From contig NW_008246088.1 in NCBI RefSeq assembly GCF_000281045.1, positions 53,496-108,566 on the forward strand: a DNA stretch of 55,071 nucleotides, written 5' to 3'. Each line of letters begins with the position of its first letter. Within the stretch, counting starts at the first letter, position 1. The notes beneath the pieces were generated by a model, which saw only the letters and a list, made by a program, of their open reading frames with translations, did not search any database and had not been told where the DNA came from. This document shows positions 20,833-32,087 of this stretch, one piece after another. The DNA is from Saprolegnia diclina VS20. Its lineage: Eukaryota > Oomycota > Saprolegniomycetes > Saprolegniales > Saprolegniaceae. Made by a program: the position numbers and the translations under genes.

Positions 20833-22205
20833 ATGGAGAGCTACCTTCGCGAACGGACGCCGGCCGGCGCCGATCATCCCCGACGTCGTCCTCGGACCAA
20901 CGTCGTTCATCAGCTCCTTGCCCGCGAGAGGTCCGGCGGGCCGCGGGGGCTGCGACCGCTGGCGCGAAGGGCGTGGGCACTGCGCGACGTCGCGCTTCTC
21001 GAGGAGCAGGCGGTGGTCTTGGGCTTTAGCAGCGACGGGCTCTTCTTGCGTACTACTCGCTTCCTTCTCTGCACACGTCAACGAGTCGTCTGTGTAGTGT
21101 ATTACGCGTACTGGGGCCAGGAGCTACGCCTCTTCTGGCGCGCCTTTGAACCGTCGGACGAAAGCGTCGTGCCCGTGGCCATCGCCGTGCGCACGAGCGT
21201 CGGGCCATGGGCACCGCTTGCTGCGACTGCCGAGCTACCCAACGCAGCCGGGCTCTCGCTCGACGACCGCGAGCTGCACGTGTGGCAGAGTCTTTGCGAG
21301 CAGATCGTCGTCGCGATCGCGTGCTCGCCGCATCCCAACGCGCCGTGGTTCCTGACGCTCACACCGGCGCCGCTGCAGGCGTCGTCGCCGACGCTCCGGG
21401 CCGTCTCGAGTCTCCGCCTTCGATTGGCAACGCCCCATGCTCCAAAGTACGCGTGGACCTTCCTCGGAGGCGGCTGCAACCAGCTGCTGTTGCACCTCGG
21501 GTCGACCCTCGTCGTGGTGGGGCTCGCGCACAACGGCGCCGAAGCGCCCACACCGACGATGGCCCCGTGGTATGCGCCCTCCGAGTACGCGCTCGACATG
21601 GTCGTGCTGATTGAGCCCACGTCGTTTCCAAAAGCGTCTCGTACGCTGGGCGTTCAGGTAGCACCTACTGCATCCTCCTCCTCTCGTCCTCCTCATGCAG
21701 CCACGCGCAGGCGGTCTATCAATGGACGTTCGACATTGAGACGTTCTTGCGCACATGGCTCGACAGCGTCCCCGCCCTCGCACCGCGCCTACTTCTCGAC
21801 TATGCGGTTGCTCTCCTTGACAAGGTACTTCATGGACGTATGGCTAAAGCTCAAGAACCCTATTCACTGTGATTTTAGACGCCTTTGATCGCGTTAGGCA
21901 GCTGCTACATGGCCTGCGTGCTTGACGTAGCGCTGCCACGGACGCGGCTCGCACTCTTCATCTACTGGAACACGGTCAGCGGCGCCCATGACGTCCTCCG
22001 CGTCCTCCAGCGACCACCTGCTGGCGACGTGCGCAGCAGTCTGCCGTCGGTGCGCGACAGCTTCCAGACGCACTTGGCCAGGCACGAGCCCGTAGCGCCC
22101 CCAACAGATTGGTGCTACTGGTCCAACGCGAGCGTCTTACGTCGGGCGTCGCTCCATACGCTGTCCAACGCGGTCTTTCCCTTTGACATTCAACTCTGCT
22201 CCTAA
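20833..22205 (+). CDS. Unidentified protein, possible DCAF15/DET1-like beta-propeller
   Basis: Exons 20833-21657, 21711-21824 and 21879-22205, phase 0. A further frame-neutral 48-nt intron at about 21047-21094 is possible because that stretch has GT/AG ends and breaks a plausible beta strand. The length is about 406-422 residues. The block VVLGFSSDGLFL, followed by YYAYWGQELRLFWRAF, resembles the opening blade of CUL4-associated factors such as DET1 or DCAF15. The rest is beta-rich with no other motif I can name. I therefore leave function open. The N-terminal 50 residues are Arg-rich and may be overpredicted. The stop is 63 nt from the stop of the V-PPase gene on the opposite strand. Confidence 0.55.
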
Positions 22206-22268
22206 CATATCCTTGTACGTGGTGTATGGGCTGTCAGGTGTCACAAACAAGACAGAAAAGGGTCGTTC

Positions 22269-24816
22269 TTACGCAGCCACACGTGTCACGAAGAGCGGGC
22301 CGAGCACGAGGACCGTCGTCGAGAGAAGCTTGATGACGACGTGCAGCGCGGGCCCCGCCGTGTCCTTGAACGGATCACCGACCGTGTCGCCCGTCACCGC
22401 AGCCTTGTGGGCCTCCGAGCCCTTCCCGCCATGGTGGCCAAGCTCGACGTACTTTTTCGCATTGTCCCACGCGCCACCGACGTTGTCGAGGAAGAGCGCC
22501 ATCATGATGCCCGTGACCGTGCCAAACATGAGGTACCCCGCGAGGACTTCGGCGCCAAGCAGCGGCTTGTTTTGGTATGCCCCGACCTACCCTCATCACG
22601 CATAAGACTCTGAAAAATGCAGCAACGCGCGTACGACGCGGAAGACGAGACCGACGGCGACGGGCATGAGCACGGCGAGGAGGCCTGGGAGGCGCATCTG
22701 CTTGAGTGCCGCCTTTGTCACGAGCGCGACGCACGTCCGGTAGTCGGGCTTTTGCTTGTACTCCATGATGCCGGGGTAGAGCGCAAACTGCCGCCGGACT
22801 TCAAGCACGACCTCGCCTGCCGTGTCGCCGACGGCCGCGACCGCGAGACCCGTAAAGAAGAAGACCATCATGGTGCCGAGGAGGCCGCCGACAAGGACTT
22901 CGACGGTCGCAATGTCGACAGTCTTGAAGGGTACGCCAGCAAACGCCGAGAACTCGTCCATAAAGGCACCAAAGAGCACAAAGCACGCAAGGGCCGCCGA
23001 CCCGATCGAGTACCTACACCATATATCCTTTGTCATCGCATCCCAAGTCCTGTCAGCGTGACATACCCTTTCGTGATGGCCTTCGTGACGTTGCCGGCGG
23101 CGTCGAGCTTGTCGGTCGCGTCTCGCACGTAGTCGGGCTGGCCGCTCATCTCAGCGATGCCACCCGCGTTATCTGCGATCGGGCCATAGTTGTTCATCGC
23201 GAGGACAAACACCGCGGACGAGAGCATGCCCATGGTCGCCACCGCCGTGCCAAAGAGCCCGCCCGTTCGGTTGTTGGGGCCGCCAATGCCGGACGACGCG
23301 CCGAGGTGGTAGGCAGCAATGACCGAGACACTGACCATGAGCGTTGGGATCACGGTCGACTTCATGCCGACCGCGACGCCCGTGATGATGTTGGTGCCAT
23401 GGCCCGTCGTACTCGCCCGCGCAATGCTGCGCACGGGCTCGTACGCGTAGTCGGTGTAGTATTGCGTCGACTTGACAAACACAAAGGCAGTCACCATGCC
23501 GACGAGGCCGCAGAGGAAGAAGTGGAACCACGCGCTCGGCGCGGCCTCCGTGTGCAGCAGCCAGCGCGTCGAGATCGCAAATGCCACGAGCGCCAAGCCA
23601 AGCGTCACCGTGTAGCCGCGCTGGAGCGTCGTCATCGGGTTCGTCTCGTGCGGGCCGGGCGCCGTGACGCAGAGGATGCCGATGCTGCTGACGACAATGT
23701 CAAAGGCGTGGACGACGATGGGGAAGAAGACAAAGGAGATGGCGAGCGACGAGTGCGCATCCTTGGCGAGCGACCCGCCGAGGATCATGGCGCCAATGAT
23801 CTCGGCGGCGACGCTCTCAAAGACGTCGGCGCTGCTCCCGACGCAGTCGCCAACCATGTCCCCGACGAGGTCGGCAATCACGGCTGGGTTGCGCGGGTCG
23901 TCTTCCGGAATGCCCACTTCGACCTACATGCACATACATGTGAAAAATGAAGATGAGAGGGTTGGTACAGACCTTGCCAACGAGATCCGCGCCGACATCA
24001 GCGGCCTTGGTGTAGATGCCACCGCCGAGCTGCATGAAGAGCGCGACGAACGACGCGCCAAAGCCATACCCGACCATGAGCATAGGGATGTCCGTGGCCG
24101 CGACGGTTGACCCAAACATCATGTACAAGACGGCGTAAAGGATGCTGACGCCGGCGACGCAGAGCGTAATGTCGAGGACCGCCGAGAACGCACCGCCGCG
24201 AAAGCAGATGAGCAACGCCTCGCCGTACGACCGGCGCGCCGCGCTCGTGACGCGAATGTTGGACTGCGCCGAGACCCACCTGCGACGCATCATGAGATAC
24301 ATGCTACGACCGGAAGAAGCTAACGTACATGCTAATGTAGCCGGCCCCAGCCGAGCACACGGCACCGAGAAGGAACGAGAGTGCGCCAAGGACGCCCAGC
24401 ATGTAGTTGCCAAGCACTTCGACGCCGGTGGCGTGCGCGCTCGTCGTGCGCAGCGCGTAGCTAAAGAAGATCAAGAGCGCCAAGCCGATCGCAATGCGCG
24501 AGATGGCCGAGTACTGGATGCGCAAGAAGCCTTCGGCGCCTTCGCGGATCGGCGTCGAGACCTCGCGCATCTCGGGCGTACCATCGTCTTTCGCCAAGAC
24601 CCAGTTGCAGAGGTAGATGGAGAAGAGCACGCCGTAGCCGCAAAACGTGAGCACGAGCACGAGCGGCCGGAAGGTGCTGACGAAGGCGAAGAAGAGGAGG
24701 CCGAGCACCGAGATGGCGATCGCCGGCGTGTTCAAGTCGACCTGCTTGGCGTACGCGGACGCGTGGTTGCCCGAGAGCGGCGGCGCCTGGAAGCCAAACT
24801 CCATGGCGTCGTGCAT
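22269..24816 (-). CDS. Membrane-bound H+-translocating pyrophosphatase, K+-independent type
   Basis: Five exons: 24816-24329, 24279-23973, 23923-23067, 23013-22635 and 22586-22269. The introns are 48-53 nt and the phases agree, giving 782 residues, the family norm. The catalytic region reads DVGADLVGK followed across an intron by [22 protein letters not shown]. The acidic cluster GDMVGDC and ADVFES follow. GNVTKA places Lys where K+-dependent enzymes carry Ala, so this is the K+-independent (AVP2-like) class. About 16 membrane helices are apparent. The enzyme pumps protons into vacuoles or Golgi using pyrophosphate. The intron 2 donor is GTCTGT. ATG 24816 begins the family-like N-terminus, and an upstream TTG is not needed. 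Confidence 0.95.
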
Positions 24817-25337
24817 GCTACCCAACAAGATATATGGCAAATGGGATCCGCGGAGCCAGATACACCTCTATAGATACATGCAATATCAATTGATAGAGGT
24901 ACGTACGACCACGCCATTGGCCAATCGCGGCGCGACCACGTGTCAGGCCGGACCGGCCCCCAAATCCGGACACGTATCCGGACGACGCGGCTTGAAGTTG
25001 GGCACGTGGTCTTGATCTTTGGCCCGATGGAATCCAGGTACAATCCACGGCAGACGAACGCGATGAAGACGCTGCCTTGGTCGCATGCCACGTGGACCAA
25101 GTACTCAAGATGCGGCAACATCAGCATCAGCACCCATGCGACGTGCAGCGGTGAACCAAGGCTCCTAGGATGGGACGTCGTACTTGTAATAGCGTAATCG
25201 CAACTTGGGTTTCATGACACCCAAACTCATTCGCAAGACAGGCCGACCGTCCAAACGACCAAGACTGCGGCAAGAGGACAAGGCGGGTTCACACATCACG
25301 CAGCTTTCGTTTCGGACGCGCCTCGTCGAACGACGTC
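24817..25337. other. intergenic region upstream of V-PPase
   Basis: 521 nt. It includes the near-palindromic TCCGGACACGTATCCGGA (24965-24982) and a CCATTGGCCAAT box near 24912-24923 on the V-PPase promoter side. No gene seen. Confidence 0.55.
24964..24982. promoter_or_regulatory. Paired TCCGGA motif, near palindrome
   Basis: ATCCGGA and TATCCGGA flank ACGT about 150 nt upstream of the V-PPase start. It is one of many copies of this motif in the window's noncoding DNA. Confidence 0.5.
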
Positions 25338-26818
25338 TTACATCTTGTACTCTTCCTTGACGATCTTGGCGATCGTCGAGAGCTGCATGTTGCTCGTGCC
25401 TTCGTAGATCGAGCCAATCTTGGAGTCCCGGAAGAACTTTTCGACCATGAGGTGCTTGGTAAAGCCGACGCCGCCGAGGAGCTCAATGCACTTGGAGGCC
25501 GTGCGCTCGGCCACGCGCGACGCGTGGAGCTTGGCCATCGCCGCGTTCTTGACGAACGGCGCACCCGCGTCCTTCATGCGAGCGGCGTTGTACACAAGGA
25601 GGCGCGTAGTCTCAATGTCGAGCGCGCACTCGGCGTACTGGTGCTGCATGGCCTGGAAGTCGCCGATCGCCGACCCAAACTGGTGGCGGTCAAAGAGGTA
25701 CGGCATCGTCTGGTCGTACACGCCCTGCGCCAGGCCAAGCATCTGCGACGCAATGCCGATGCGGCCTTCGTTGAGCGTGCTGATCGCAATCTTGTATCCC
25801 TTCCCAACCTACAGTTTGCATCATACGATACGTCCGAAACGAAGCAAAAGGTTTACCTCGCCAAGGATCTGGCTCGACGGGACCTTGACGCCGTTCAGGA
25901 AGACGGGGCACGTCGACGACGCGCGGATACCGAGCTTGTCCTCGGGCTTGCCAATTTCGAGGCCCTCCATGTCGCGGTCGACGATGAAGCACGTGATCCC
26001 CTTGTAGCCGAGGCTCGCGTCGATGTTGGCAAAGACGAGGTACACGCCCGCGTACTCGGCGTTGGAGATCCACATTTTCTGACCCGTCAATGTGTAGTAG
26101 CTGCCGTCGGCCGACTTGTCCGCGCGCGTTTTGAGCGCAAACGCGTCACTGCCCGAGCCCGCTTCCGACAAGCAAAAGCTGCCAATCTGCATCGACAAAA
26201 TCAGCGGTCGAAGCACCGATGAGAGCGCATACCATGTTGGAGCAGAGGCGCGGCAGGTACTTTTGCTTTTGCTCCTCCGTGCCAAAGTTCTGCATGCATC
26301 GCGGGTCAGTCGAGCTTGCGCGCATATATGAGTTGGACGTACGACAAAGACGTTGTTGACGACCGTGTTCTGCAAGTCGCAAAGAAGGCCGACGACCGGG
26401 TCGACACGCGAGAGCGCTTCGATCGTCAAGCAGACGTTCATGAAGGACGCGCCCGACCCGCCGTACTCTTCCGGGATCTCAATGCCGAGCAGCTACATGT
26501 CCATGAGCTCACTTGCGCGCGAGGCGTGGCATCGTCTACCCCGTTCTCGAAGAGGCCACTCGTGACTTCGTCGTCCATCTCGCCCTCGGCGTCCATCTTG
26601 GCGGCCTTGGGCAAGCACACGTCGGCGGCGAACTTGGCGACCGCGTCCTTGAACATCTCTTCCTCCTCCGAGAGGTACGTCAGCGGCAGGTGCGTCGACG
26701 AGCTCATGGCGCGCATGGCGATGCCACCTGCGGCGGTCTTGCGGAGCGCGGGCGTCACGGCGCGGGCGATGCGTTGCATGCTGGTCTGGCGGAAATGGAG
26801 CGAATTCCAAAGTGCCAT
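25338..26818 (-). CDS. ACADSB: Short/branched-chain acyl-CoA dehydrogenase
   Basis: Five exons: 26818-26540, 26492-26343, 26289-26233, 26186-25857 and 25808-25338. All introns are phase 0, giving 428 residues. The Arg-rich start ([16 protein letters not shown]) suits a mitochondrial presequence. Family signatures are both present: [17 protein letters not shown], and [12 protein letters not shown] [22 protein letters not shown]. The catalytic glutamate lies in YEGTSNMQL, the position used by short/branched-chain and isobutyryl enzymes. It oxidises 2-methylbutyryl-CoA and similar esters in isoleucine/valine breakdown, passing electrons to ETF via FAD. Short-chain (SCAD) or isobutyryl specificity remains possible. 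A CCAAT box in reverse (GATTGGCTAA) lies about 30 nt before the start. Confidence 0.93.
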
Positions 26819-27800
26819 AACCAGGGGTTATGACGCTGTCGTTTCTGATTGGCTAAAATTGCAGGGGTTTCCTTGAAGTAGCGTTTGAAGTTGGGGTGGC
26901 GCCACCGGCCCAGCTGGCACGACAGCGTTGGCTCGCACAAGGGGCAGCAGGCCGAAGGCCTCGGAAGAACGTGATCCCCCAGACGCTACGTCGCATAGCC
27001 AGCTCCTCGGGAATTCCACTCATGTAGCAGATTCAACATGAGCTCTTCTACTAGAATAGACGAGGCTAGCCTGCGACGAGTCGGGCATGTCCCAAGGTGC
27101 CCTTTGGCCTCGTCAAGGCTGTCGGAAAAATGGCTAATGAGGTAATACGCGTGTGGGTCACAGAGAGGACTTTAGCCTTCAAGCAGGCGCGAGAGGCGGG
27201 TGCGCGGCGGTATCAGGTTGCAGGCGGTGTTGCATACCACATGCCGTGCGCGTGTCCCGTGATCTGGCACGCGTCTGGACGCATCCTGATTTGGCGCATT
27301 TGGTCATGCGAGAGACTAATGCTCAGAGCCCAAGTACGATGTATCCTTCTCGTATAGGGACTTGGTAAAGAAAGAGCCAAAGAGCTGCTAACGTTAGGGG
27401 CAATCCTTCGCAGCGTCGAGATGTCCAAATTGCCGTTTGGTACCCAAAAGCGCCTTCGAAAGCAGCCGGTGGACACTCGACCTTGCCGTCGGCCGATGTG
27501 TCAGGATCCAACGATGTACATAAGCAAACTAGTAGACCTCTAGCGTGGACCTCTCTACCGGTACGTAGGCCCACGCAAAATCCCCCAAGAATGCCGCTGG
27601 ACAGCCAAGGACCAGTGCTCGAGCTCACCCTCGCACGGACGCAGGACCGTGGTGCGCCATCATGGTTCGCCACTGTCGTAGCTGCAAGTGTATATGTACA
27701 GTATAGTGCTTTGGCGGCGGTTGCGCGACTACATGTACCCTGCGATAGAGTTGACCAACAGACTGGTGCATACAAAATGTGGTCATGTTGGCGTTCGCTT
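26819..27800. other. intergenic region
   Basis: 982 nt between the acyl-CoA dehydrogenase start and the UBE2J stop. No gene recognised on either strand. A 30-nt stretch at 27098-27127 is about 83 % like 24-53 of the window. The ORFs in it have no family character. Confidence 0.5.
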
Positions 27801-28963
27801 CTACTCGATCGAGCCGTTCAATTGCAGCAGCTTCTTGTACAACAGCGCAAGGAAGGCGACCACGAGTGCCGTGCCAATGCCTTGGAGAATGTTGTCGACG
27901 ACGTCGGTTGGTGCTGGCCGCGGCGCTGGAGCGGTCGGCGCAGGCGCTGCAGCGGTCGGGGCGGGAGCCGGTGCTGAAGCTGGTGTGCGCGCCATGGGTG
28001 TCGGATCCACCGTGGCGGCAACCGGCGCAGGGGCCGGCGTTGGTGCTGCGACGGGCACGGTTTCGCTCGCCACGACATCTTGGCTCTCGCATGCAGGAGC
28101 GGTATCCAGCGAAGACGACGCGGTCTCTTCTTCCTTTGCTTCGTCTGACGACGAGGACGGCGTGCCGCCCTCCATGTTGTGGATATGAAGCTGCGCGATC
28201 TGGGATGCGTACTTTGACTCAACGGGCGGTGTGTCCCGCGCCGTCTCTTCTGGGATCAAGTCTTTGATGCTGCCACACTGCGGGCAGGACCAGTGTACCG
28301 ACTAGGTGGACGCATGTCAGCAATGGAAACCAAAAATGAGCTGGTGCGGACCTCGGCAGCAAGCGTCTTGCGCTCGTCCGCTGTAAAGTCGAGGGCGCCG
28401 ATCGCACCTTCGCCTTTCGTCGGCATGAAGCTAATGAGCGCCTCCAAGATGAGGCGAACTAGACAACATCGTCTCCTGAGCATCATGAGCTAACGCGGTT
28501 CTATAGGACGTACCGCCCCATGCTGGCTGCCAGTGTTCCGGGTGGTACGCAGAGATGCTCAAGCAAATCTTCTTCTTGACTTCAAAGCGACCATTGGGCT
28601 ACATCGACCATGCATCTCCAAAATGCATGTACGTTGGCTACCGTCAAGAGGATGATGTTCGGCGGCTTGAACGGGTACTCGGACGGCAGAAGGATGCGCC
28701 CGTGGAAGATACCGCCTTCAAATGCCGTGTCGCGCGGCCCACGAATCGTAAAGTGCCAATCAAACATGTTGTTCTAGGGCGACGTCAGCTTCGTGCGCCC
28801 GACCTGCGCGTCGTACCTCGAGCGGCGCCGCAAAGTACTGGTCGCTTGGGTCCGTCATCATTTCACGGACGTCCTAGACGGCCATTCACTGAGCGTCTTG
28901 CCACCGCCATGCACCTACCGCTCGGATGCGCTTGATGGCCGTGTTCCCGATCGACGACGCCAT
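27801..28963 (-). CDS. UBE2J: Tail-anchored ubiquitin-conjugating enzyme E2 J (Ubc6-type)
   Basis: Six exons: 28963-28919, 28873-28817, 28773-28642, 28598-28514, 28458-28352 and 28301-27801. Phases agree, giving 308 residues. The UBC core includes MFDWHFTIRGP, GGIFHGRILLPSEYP, and KKKICLSISAYHPEHWQPAW with the catalytic Cys in ICLS. FMPTKGEGAIGALDFTADERK is diagnostic of the UBE2J/Ubc6 branch. A long Ala/Pro/Thr linker precedes a C-terminal membrane segment (GIGTALVVAFLALLYKKLL), the tail anchor into the ER used in ER-associated degradation. Intron 5 starts GTCCGC, a nonconsensus donor confirmed by the family alignment. It shares a 348-nt divergent promoter region with the RIIa protein. Confidence 0.95.
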
Positions 28964-29311
28964 GGGGATGCCCAGCCGCTCGCGCTCGTCGCGAAAGCTA
29001 AAGTTCCACCGGCAAAAATTGCCCGCTCTACGGATACGATTCCGTTATCCGGTATAAAATCGGCTCGGCGAATCACAAACGAGCACGCTGCACCGTGCCG
29101 GAGCGTGCCACGTCAGCAAGCATATTCCGCGCACGACAATGGAAGTACAATATGTCTGTCAACATACAGGCAATATCGCGACACTGCGCAGCATTATATA
29201 CGAACGGTAGCCCTGCTCGAAGACCTCCTTGGGAGATTCGTGATGGGTTTCGGACCTAAAATTACAAATTTACATAGCACGCAGCAACGCACTGGGCATT
29301 TGGAGTTTGCG
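28964..29311. promoter_or_regulatory. Divergent promoter region UBE2J / RIIa protein
   Basis: 348 nt between two start codons facing away from each other. It contains TATCCGG at 29046-29052, about 85 nt before the UBE2J start. Confidence 0.5.
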
Positions 29312-29806
29312 ATGACGACCGCAGGACGAGACGCCAAAGACTTGCTCATTACAACGAAGCGAGCGATCGTGACCAAAGGTATGATGAAAAGGGTCGAGCA
29401 TGCGTCTATGCAATTGTAGTTCAAACGCGCCACAAGGCTAACGAGACGTTTCTCCAGCATGATTTGGAGAACGACTACGACTATATGGTCAAGACGACGG
29501 ACCCAATCTTTGCGGACGCCCTAGAGGCCATTGTGCAGCACAAGCCGGAGCAAGTCGCGTCGTACCTGGCCGACTTTATGGTGGGCGGTGAAATCGACCT
29601 CATGAAGTTCAAGCGTTCGGTACGACGACGACAATAGTGTTGAGTTGGTGACGACATGTCTGTAGCAACTGCAAACGCAGTTTTACTTTGACCGCAAAGT
29701 CCGAGACGTCATGTCGCTCGCGATCGGCGCTGTGATCCAAGATCGTCCGACCGACGTCCGCGCCTACTTGGCCGATTTCTTCCAGAAACGCAGCAATGAC
29801 TATTGA
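29312..29806 (+). CDS. Small protein with two RIIa/DPY30-like dimerisation motifs
   Basis: Three exons: 29312-29378, 29420-29619 and 29666-29806. The introns are 41 and 46 nt and the phases agree, giving 135 residues. Two copies of the docking motif are seen: KPEQVASYLADFMVGG near residue 70 and RPTDVRAYLADFFQKR near 120. Each is preceded by a helix. RIIa-type four-helix bundles dock amphipathic helices of AKAP-like partners and are common in axonemal radial-spoke and ciliary proteins. A flagellar role is plausible in zoosporic oomycetes, but this is inference. The two-motif arrangement on one short chain is less common than one motif. Confidence 0.8.
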
Positions 29807-30275
29807 AGCGTGATATACACAGCTATAAAACTACAATATGAATAAAGGCATTCACGATCGTCTGGTGTTCACGTCCTTTTGAGTGTTCTCAAATATTGGC
29901 TCCACTCTCGCTCTGTCATTACCTCGAAAATGATCGCAATTTGATTCGCTAAAAAGCATTAAAGTTTTAGCCAATCCAATTCGATCCCTCGCAGCGCAAG
30001 CGCTCGCCGAGACGCGCCGATGACCAAATCGCGTTGGAAAATGAAAGCGCTCAAACTTGGCAGGTGCCTCGATACCATTTTGTAGAGTCCAACACGCCAA
30101 GCTGCGTCGCCGTTCGCCACCTAAAACTCTAAATATATCGATTTTTGTGTCGCCAAGTCACGCCATCCATCACGTGATGGAAATATCGCGATGATCAACG
30201 ACATGACAGATTGCGACGTGCCTTCAGCTCCGAGCATTTAACCTATCGCAGTCTTGTTTTTGCCACTTCATCACC
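29807..30275. other. intergenic region
   Basis: 469 nt, AT-rich in parts. It contains a CCAAT box (AGCCAATCC near 29970). It is the promoter of the small secreted protein. No gene seen. Confidence 0.5.
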
Positions 30276-30527
30276 ATGGTCAACGCCATTGTCATCTTTG
30301 CAGCGCTCATCGCCAGCAGCAGTGCCACCGCGGTTGCCGTCGACGCGCCAGCGATGGGCGTTGCAGCGAAAGTGGACACCCAGACAAGCCTCAAGCAACC
30401 GCAACAGCTCCGCGAAGGCGAACAGAAGGAGTGCTTTGGGTCGATCTGCGGCGGTGGCATTGGCTTCGGCTGGGGTCTTGGTGGCGGATGCGGCCTCTTC
30501 TCGCCGTTCGGGTGCGGCTGGTTCTAA
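30276..30527 (+). CDS. Small secreted Gly/Cys-rich protein
   Basis: Single exon, 83 residues. Residues 1-20 (MVNAIVIFAALIASSSATA) are a signal peptide. A polar middle part (about 21-50) contains KQPQQLREGEQKE. The C-terminal 30 residues are extremely rich in Gly, Cys and aromatic residues: CFGSICGGG, GFGWGLGGGCGLFSPFGCGWF. Four Cys could form two disulfides. A frameshifted paralogue lies at 3193-3440 on the other strand, and the alignment supports this reading frame and start. The family is unknown to me. It could be a wall protein, an elicitor-like or antimicrobial peptide, or a precursor processed after the polar segment. The long antisense frames here are composition artefacts. Confidence 0.8.
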   Translation: MVNAIVIFAALIASSSATAVAVDAPAMGVAAKVDTQTSLKQPQQLREGEQKECFGSICGGGIGFGWGLGGGCGLFSPFGCGWF

Positions 30528-30914
30528 GCTTAAGCGTCCAGGCTCTGGCCCACAAACATAACTGATGGAGCGATCGATTATCGTGTCAGTAATCATCTAA
30601 CTGCAAGATAGTACTACATCGCACCACCGCCCATCGTGTCCATGTTGTCTATTAGAAAATGCATCGGCGAGATGGCCTCTTCAGTGCCTAGCATCCGGAC
30701 TGCGTATTTGCGCCAGCCATTGTACGCTTGTAGTGGCGCGCTGATATCCTTTGGCGTCGGCCATGGCCGTCTGCAAGTACCTGGGATCGGCCACTTCAAG
30801 TCGCGGCGATTGACACCCATCGTTTTATCCGGACGTTCGGATACCGATGCGTCGGTGGCCATAATTAATTGCCAAGAGAGGAGAACGCAGCGAGACCCGA
30901 GGTAGACGACCAAG
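30528..30914. other. intergenic region
   Basis: 387 nt. TATCCGGA at 30826-30833 lies about 85 nt before the ZC3H15 start. No gene seen. Confidence 0.5.
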
Positions 30915-32066
30915 ATGCCGCCGAAGAAGAACCAAGTGTCCAAGAAGACGGTGGAGAAGAAGAAGGAGCAGATGCTCGAGGACAAGACGTTCGGCCTCAA
31001 GAACAAGAACAAGTCCAAGCAGGTCCAGAAGTACGTGCAGCAGGTGCAGCACCAGGTCAAGGGCACGTCCGAGGCCCAGGAGCGCAAGAAGCTGGATGAC
31101 AAGAAGGCTGCGGCCGCGGCCAAGGAGGCCATTGAAAAGCAGATGAAGGACCTCTTCATGGCCGCCATCGTGCAGCCCAAGGTGGGCCGCCAACAAGAGA
31201 TGCATTGATGCTAACGGCGCCGTAGGTTCCGCTCGGTGTCGATCCCAAGACGATCGTGTGCGAGTTCTTCAAGCAAGCGACGTGCGCGAAGGGCAACCGC
31301 TGCAAGTTCTCGCACGACCTCATGGTCGGCAAGAAGGCCACCAAGATCAACCTCTACGAAGACGATCGCGATGCCAAGGACGCGGGTATGATGACATTAA
31401 ACCATCGACGAACGCTTGTGCTCATGGTACGCCTAATTAGATATCATGGACACGTGGGACCAGAAGAAGCTCGAAGATGTCGTCGCCGAGAAGCACGGCC
31501 AGAAGGTGGCGACGACCACCGACATTGTGTGCAAGTTCTTCTTGGACGCGATCGAAAAGTCCCAGTACGGTTGGTTCTGGACGTGCCCGAACGGCGGCAA
31601 GTCGTGCAAGTACCGCCACGCGCTCCCGCCGGGTTTTGTTTACCAGTCCAAGAAGGACCGCGAGAACAGCAAGAAGAAGGGCGATGAGGTCAGCATCGAA
31701 GAGATCATTGAGCAGCAGCGCGCCAAGCTCGGCGCGAACGGCGGCACGCCCGTCACGGCCGAGTCGTTTGCCAAGTGGAAGACCGAGAAGGCCAAGCGCA
31801 AGCTCGTCGAGGACGAGAAGCGCCGCAAGGACGAAGCCAAGAAGTCGGGCAACCGTGGCCTCAACACGCTCAGTGGTCGTGCCCTCTTCACATTCGACCC
31901 GACGCTCTTCCAGGACGACGACGGCGCTGCGGGCGACGAGTACGAAGTCGAAGATTACGAGGACGAGGAGAAGCGGCCGGCGCCCGACGCGGCCTCTGCC
32001 TCCATGGACCAGAGTCTGTATATGCAGGACGTGGAAGATAACTTAGACGAACTCGTCGAAGAATAG
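30915..32066 (+). CDS. ZC3H15: ZC3H15/DFRP1-type CCCH zinc-finger protein
   Basis: Three exons: 30915-31181, 31226-31385 and 31441-32066. Phases agree, giving 350 residues. The N-terminus is Lys-rich ([19 protein letters not shown]) and characteristic of the family. Two CCCH fingers are visible: CX7CX5CX3H near residue 100 and the long CX17CX6CX3H near 175. The DFRP region follows ([26 protein letters not shown]), then [22 protein letters not shown] and an acidic tail. ZC3H15 binds and stabilises the developmentally regulated GTPase DRG1 and works with translating ribosomes in the cytosol. The stop codon lies only 21 nt from the PPCDC stop on the opposite strand. Confidence 0.95.
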
Positions 32067-32087
32067 ACCGTGTAGTTTTGGGATGAG

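Noticed and set aside
23030..23950. 306-codon frame antisense to the V-PPase
   Set aside because: The sense strand encodes the pyrophosphatase catalytic region; the antisense product is low-complexity Arg/Asp/His.
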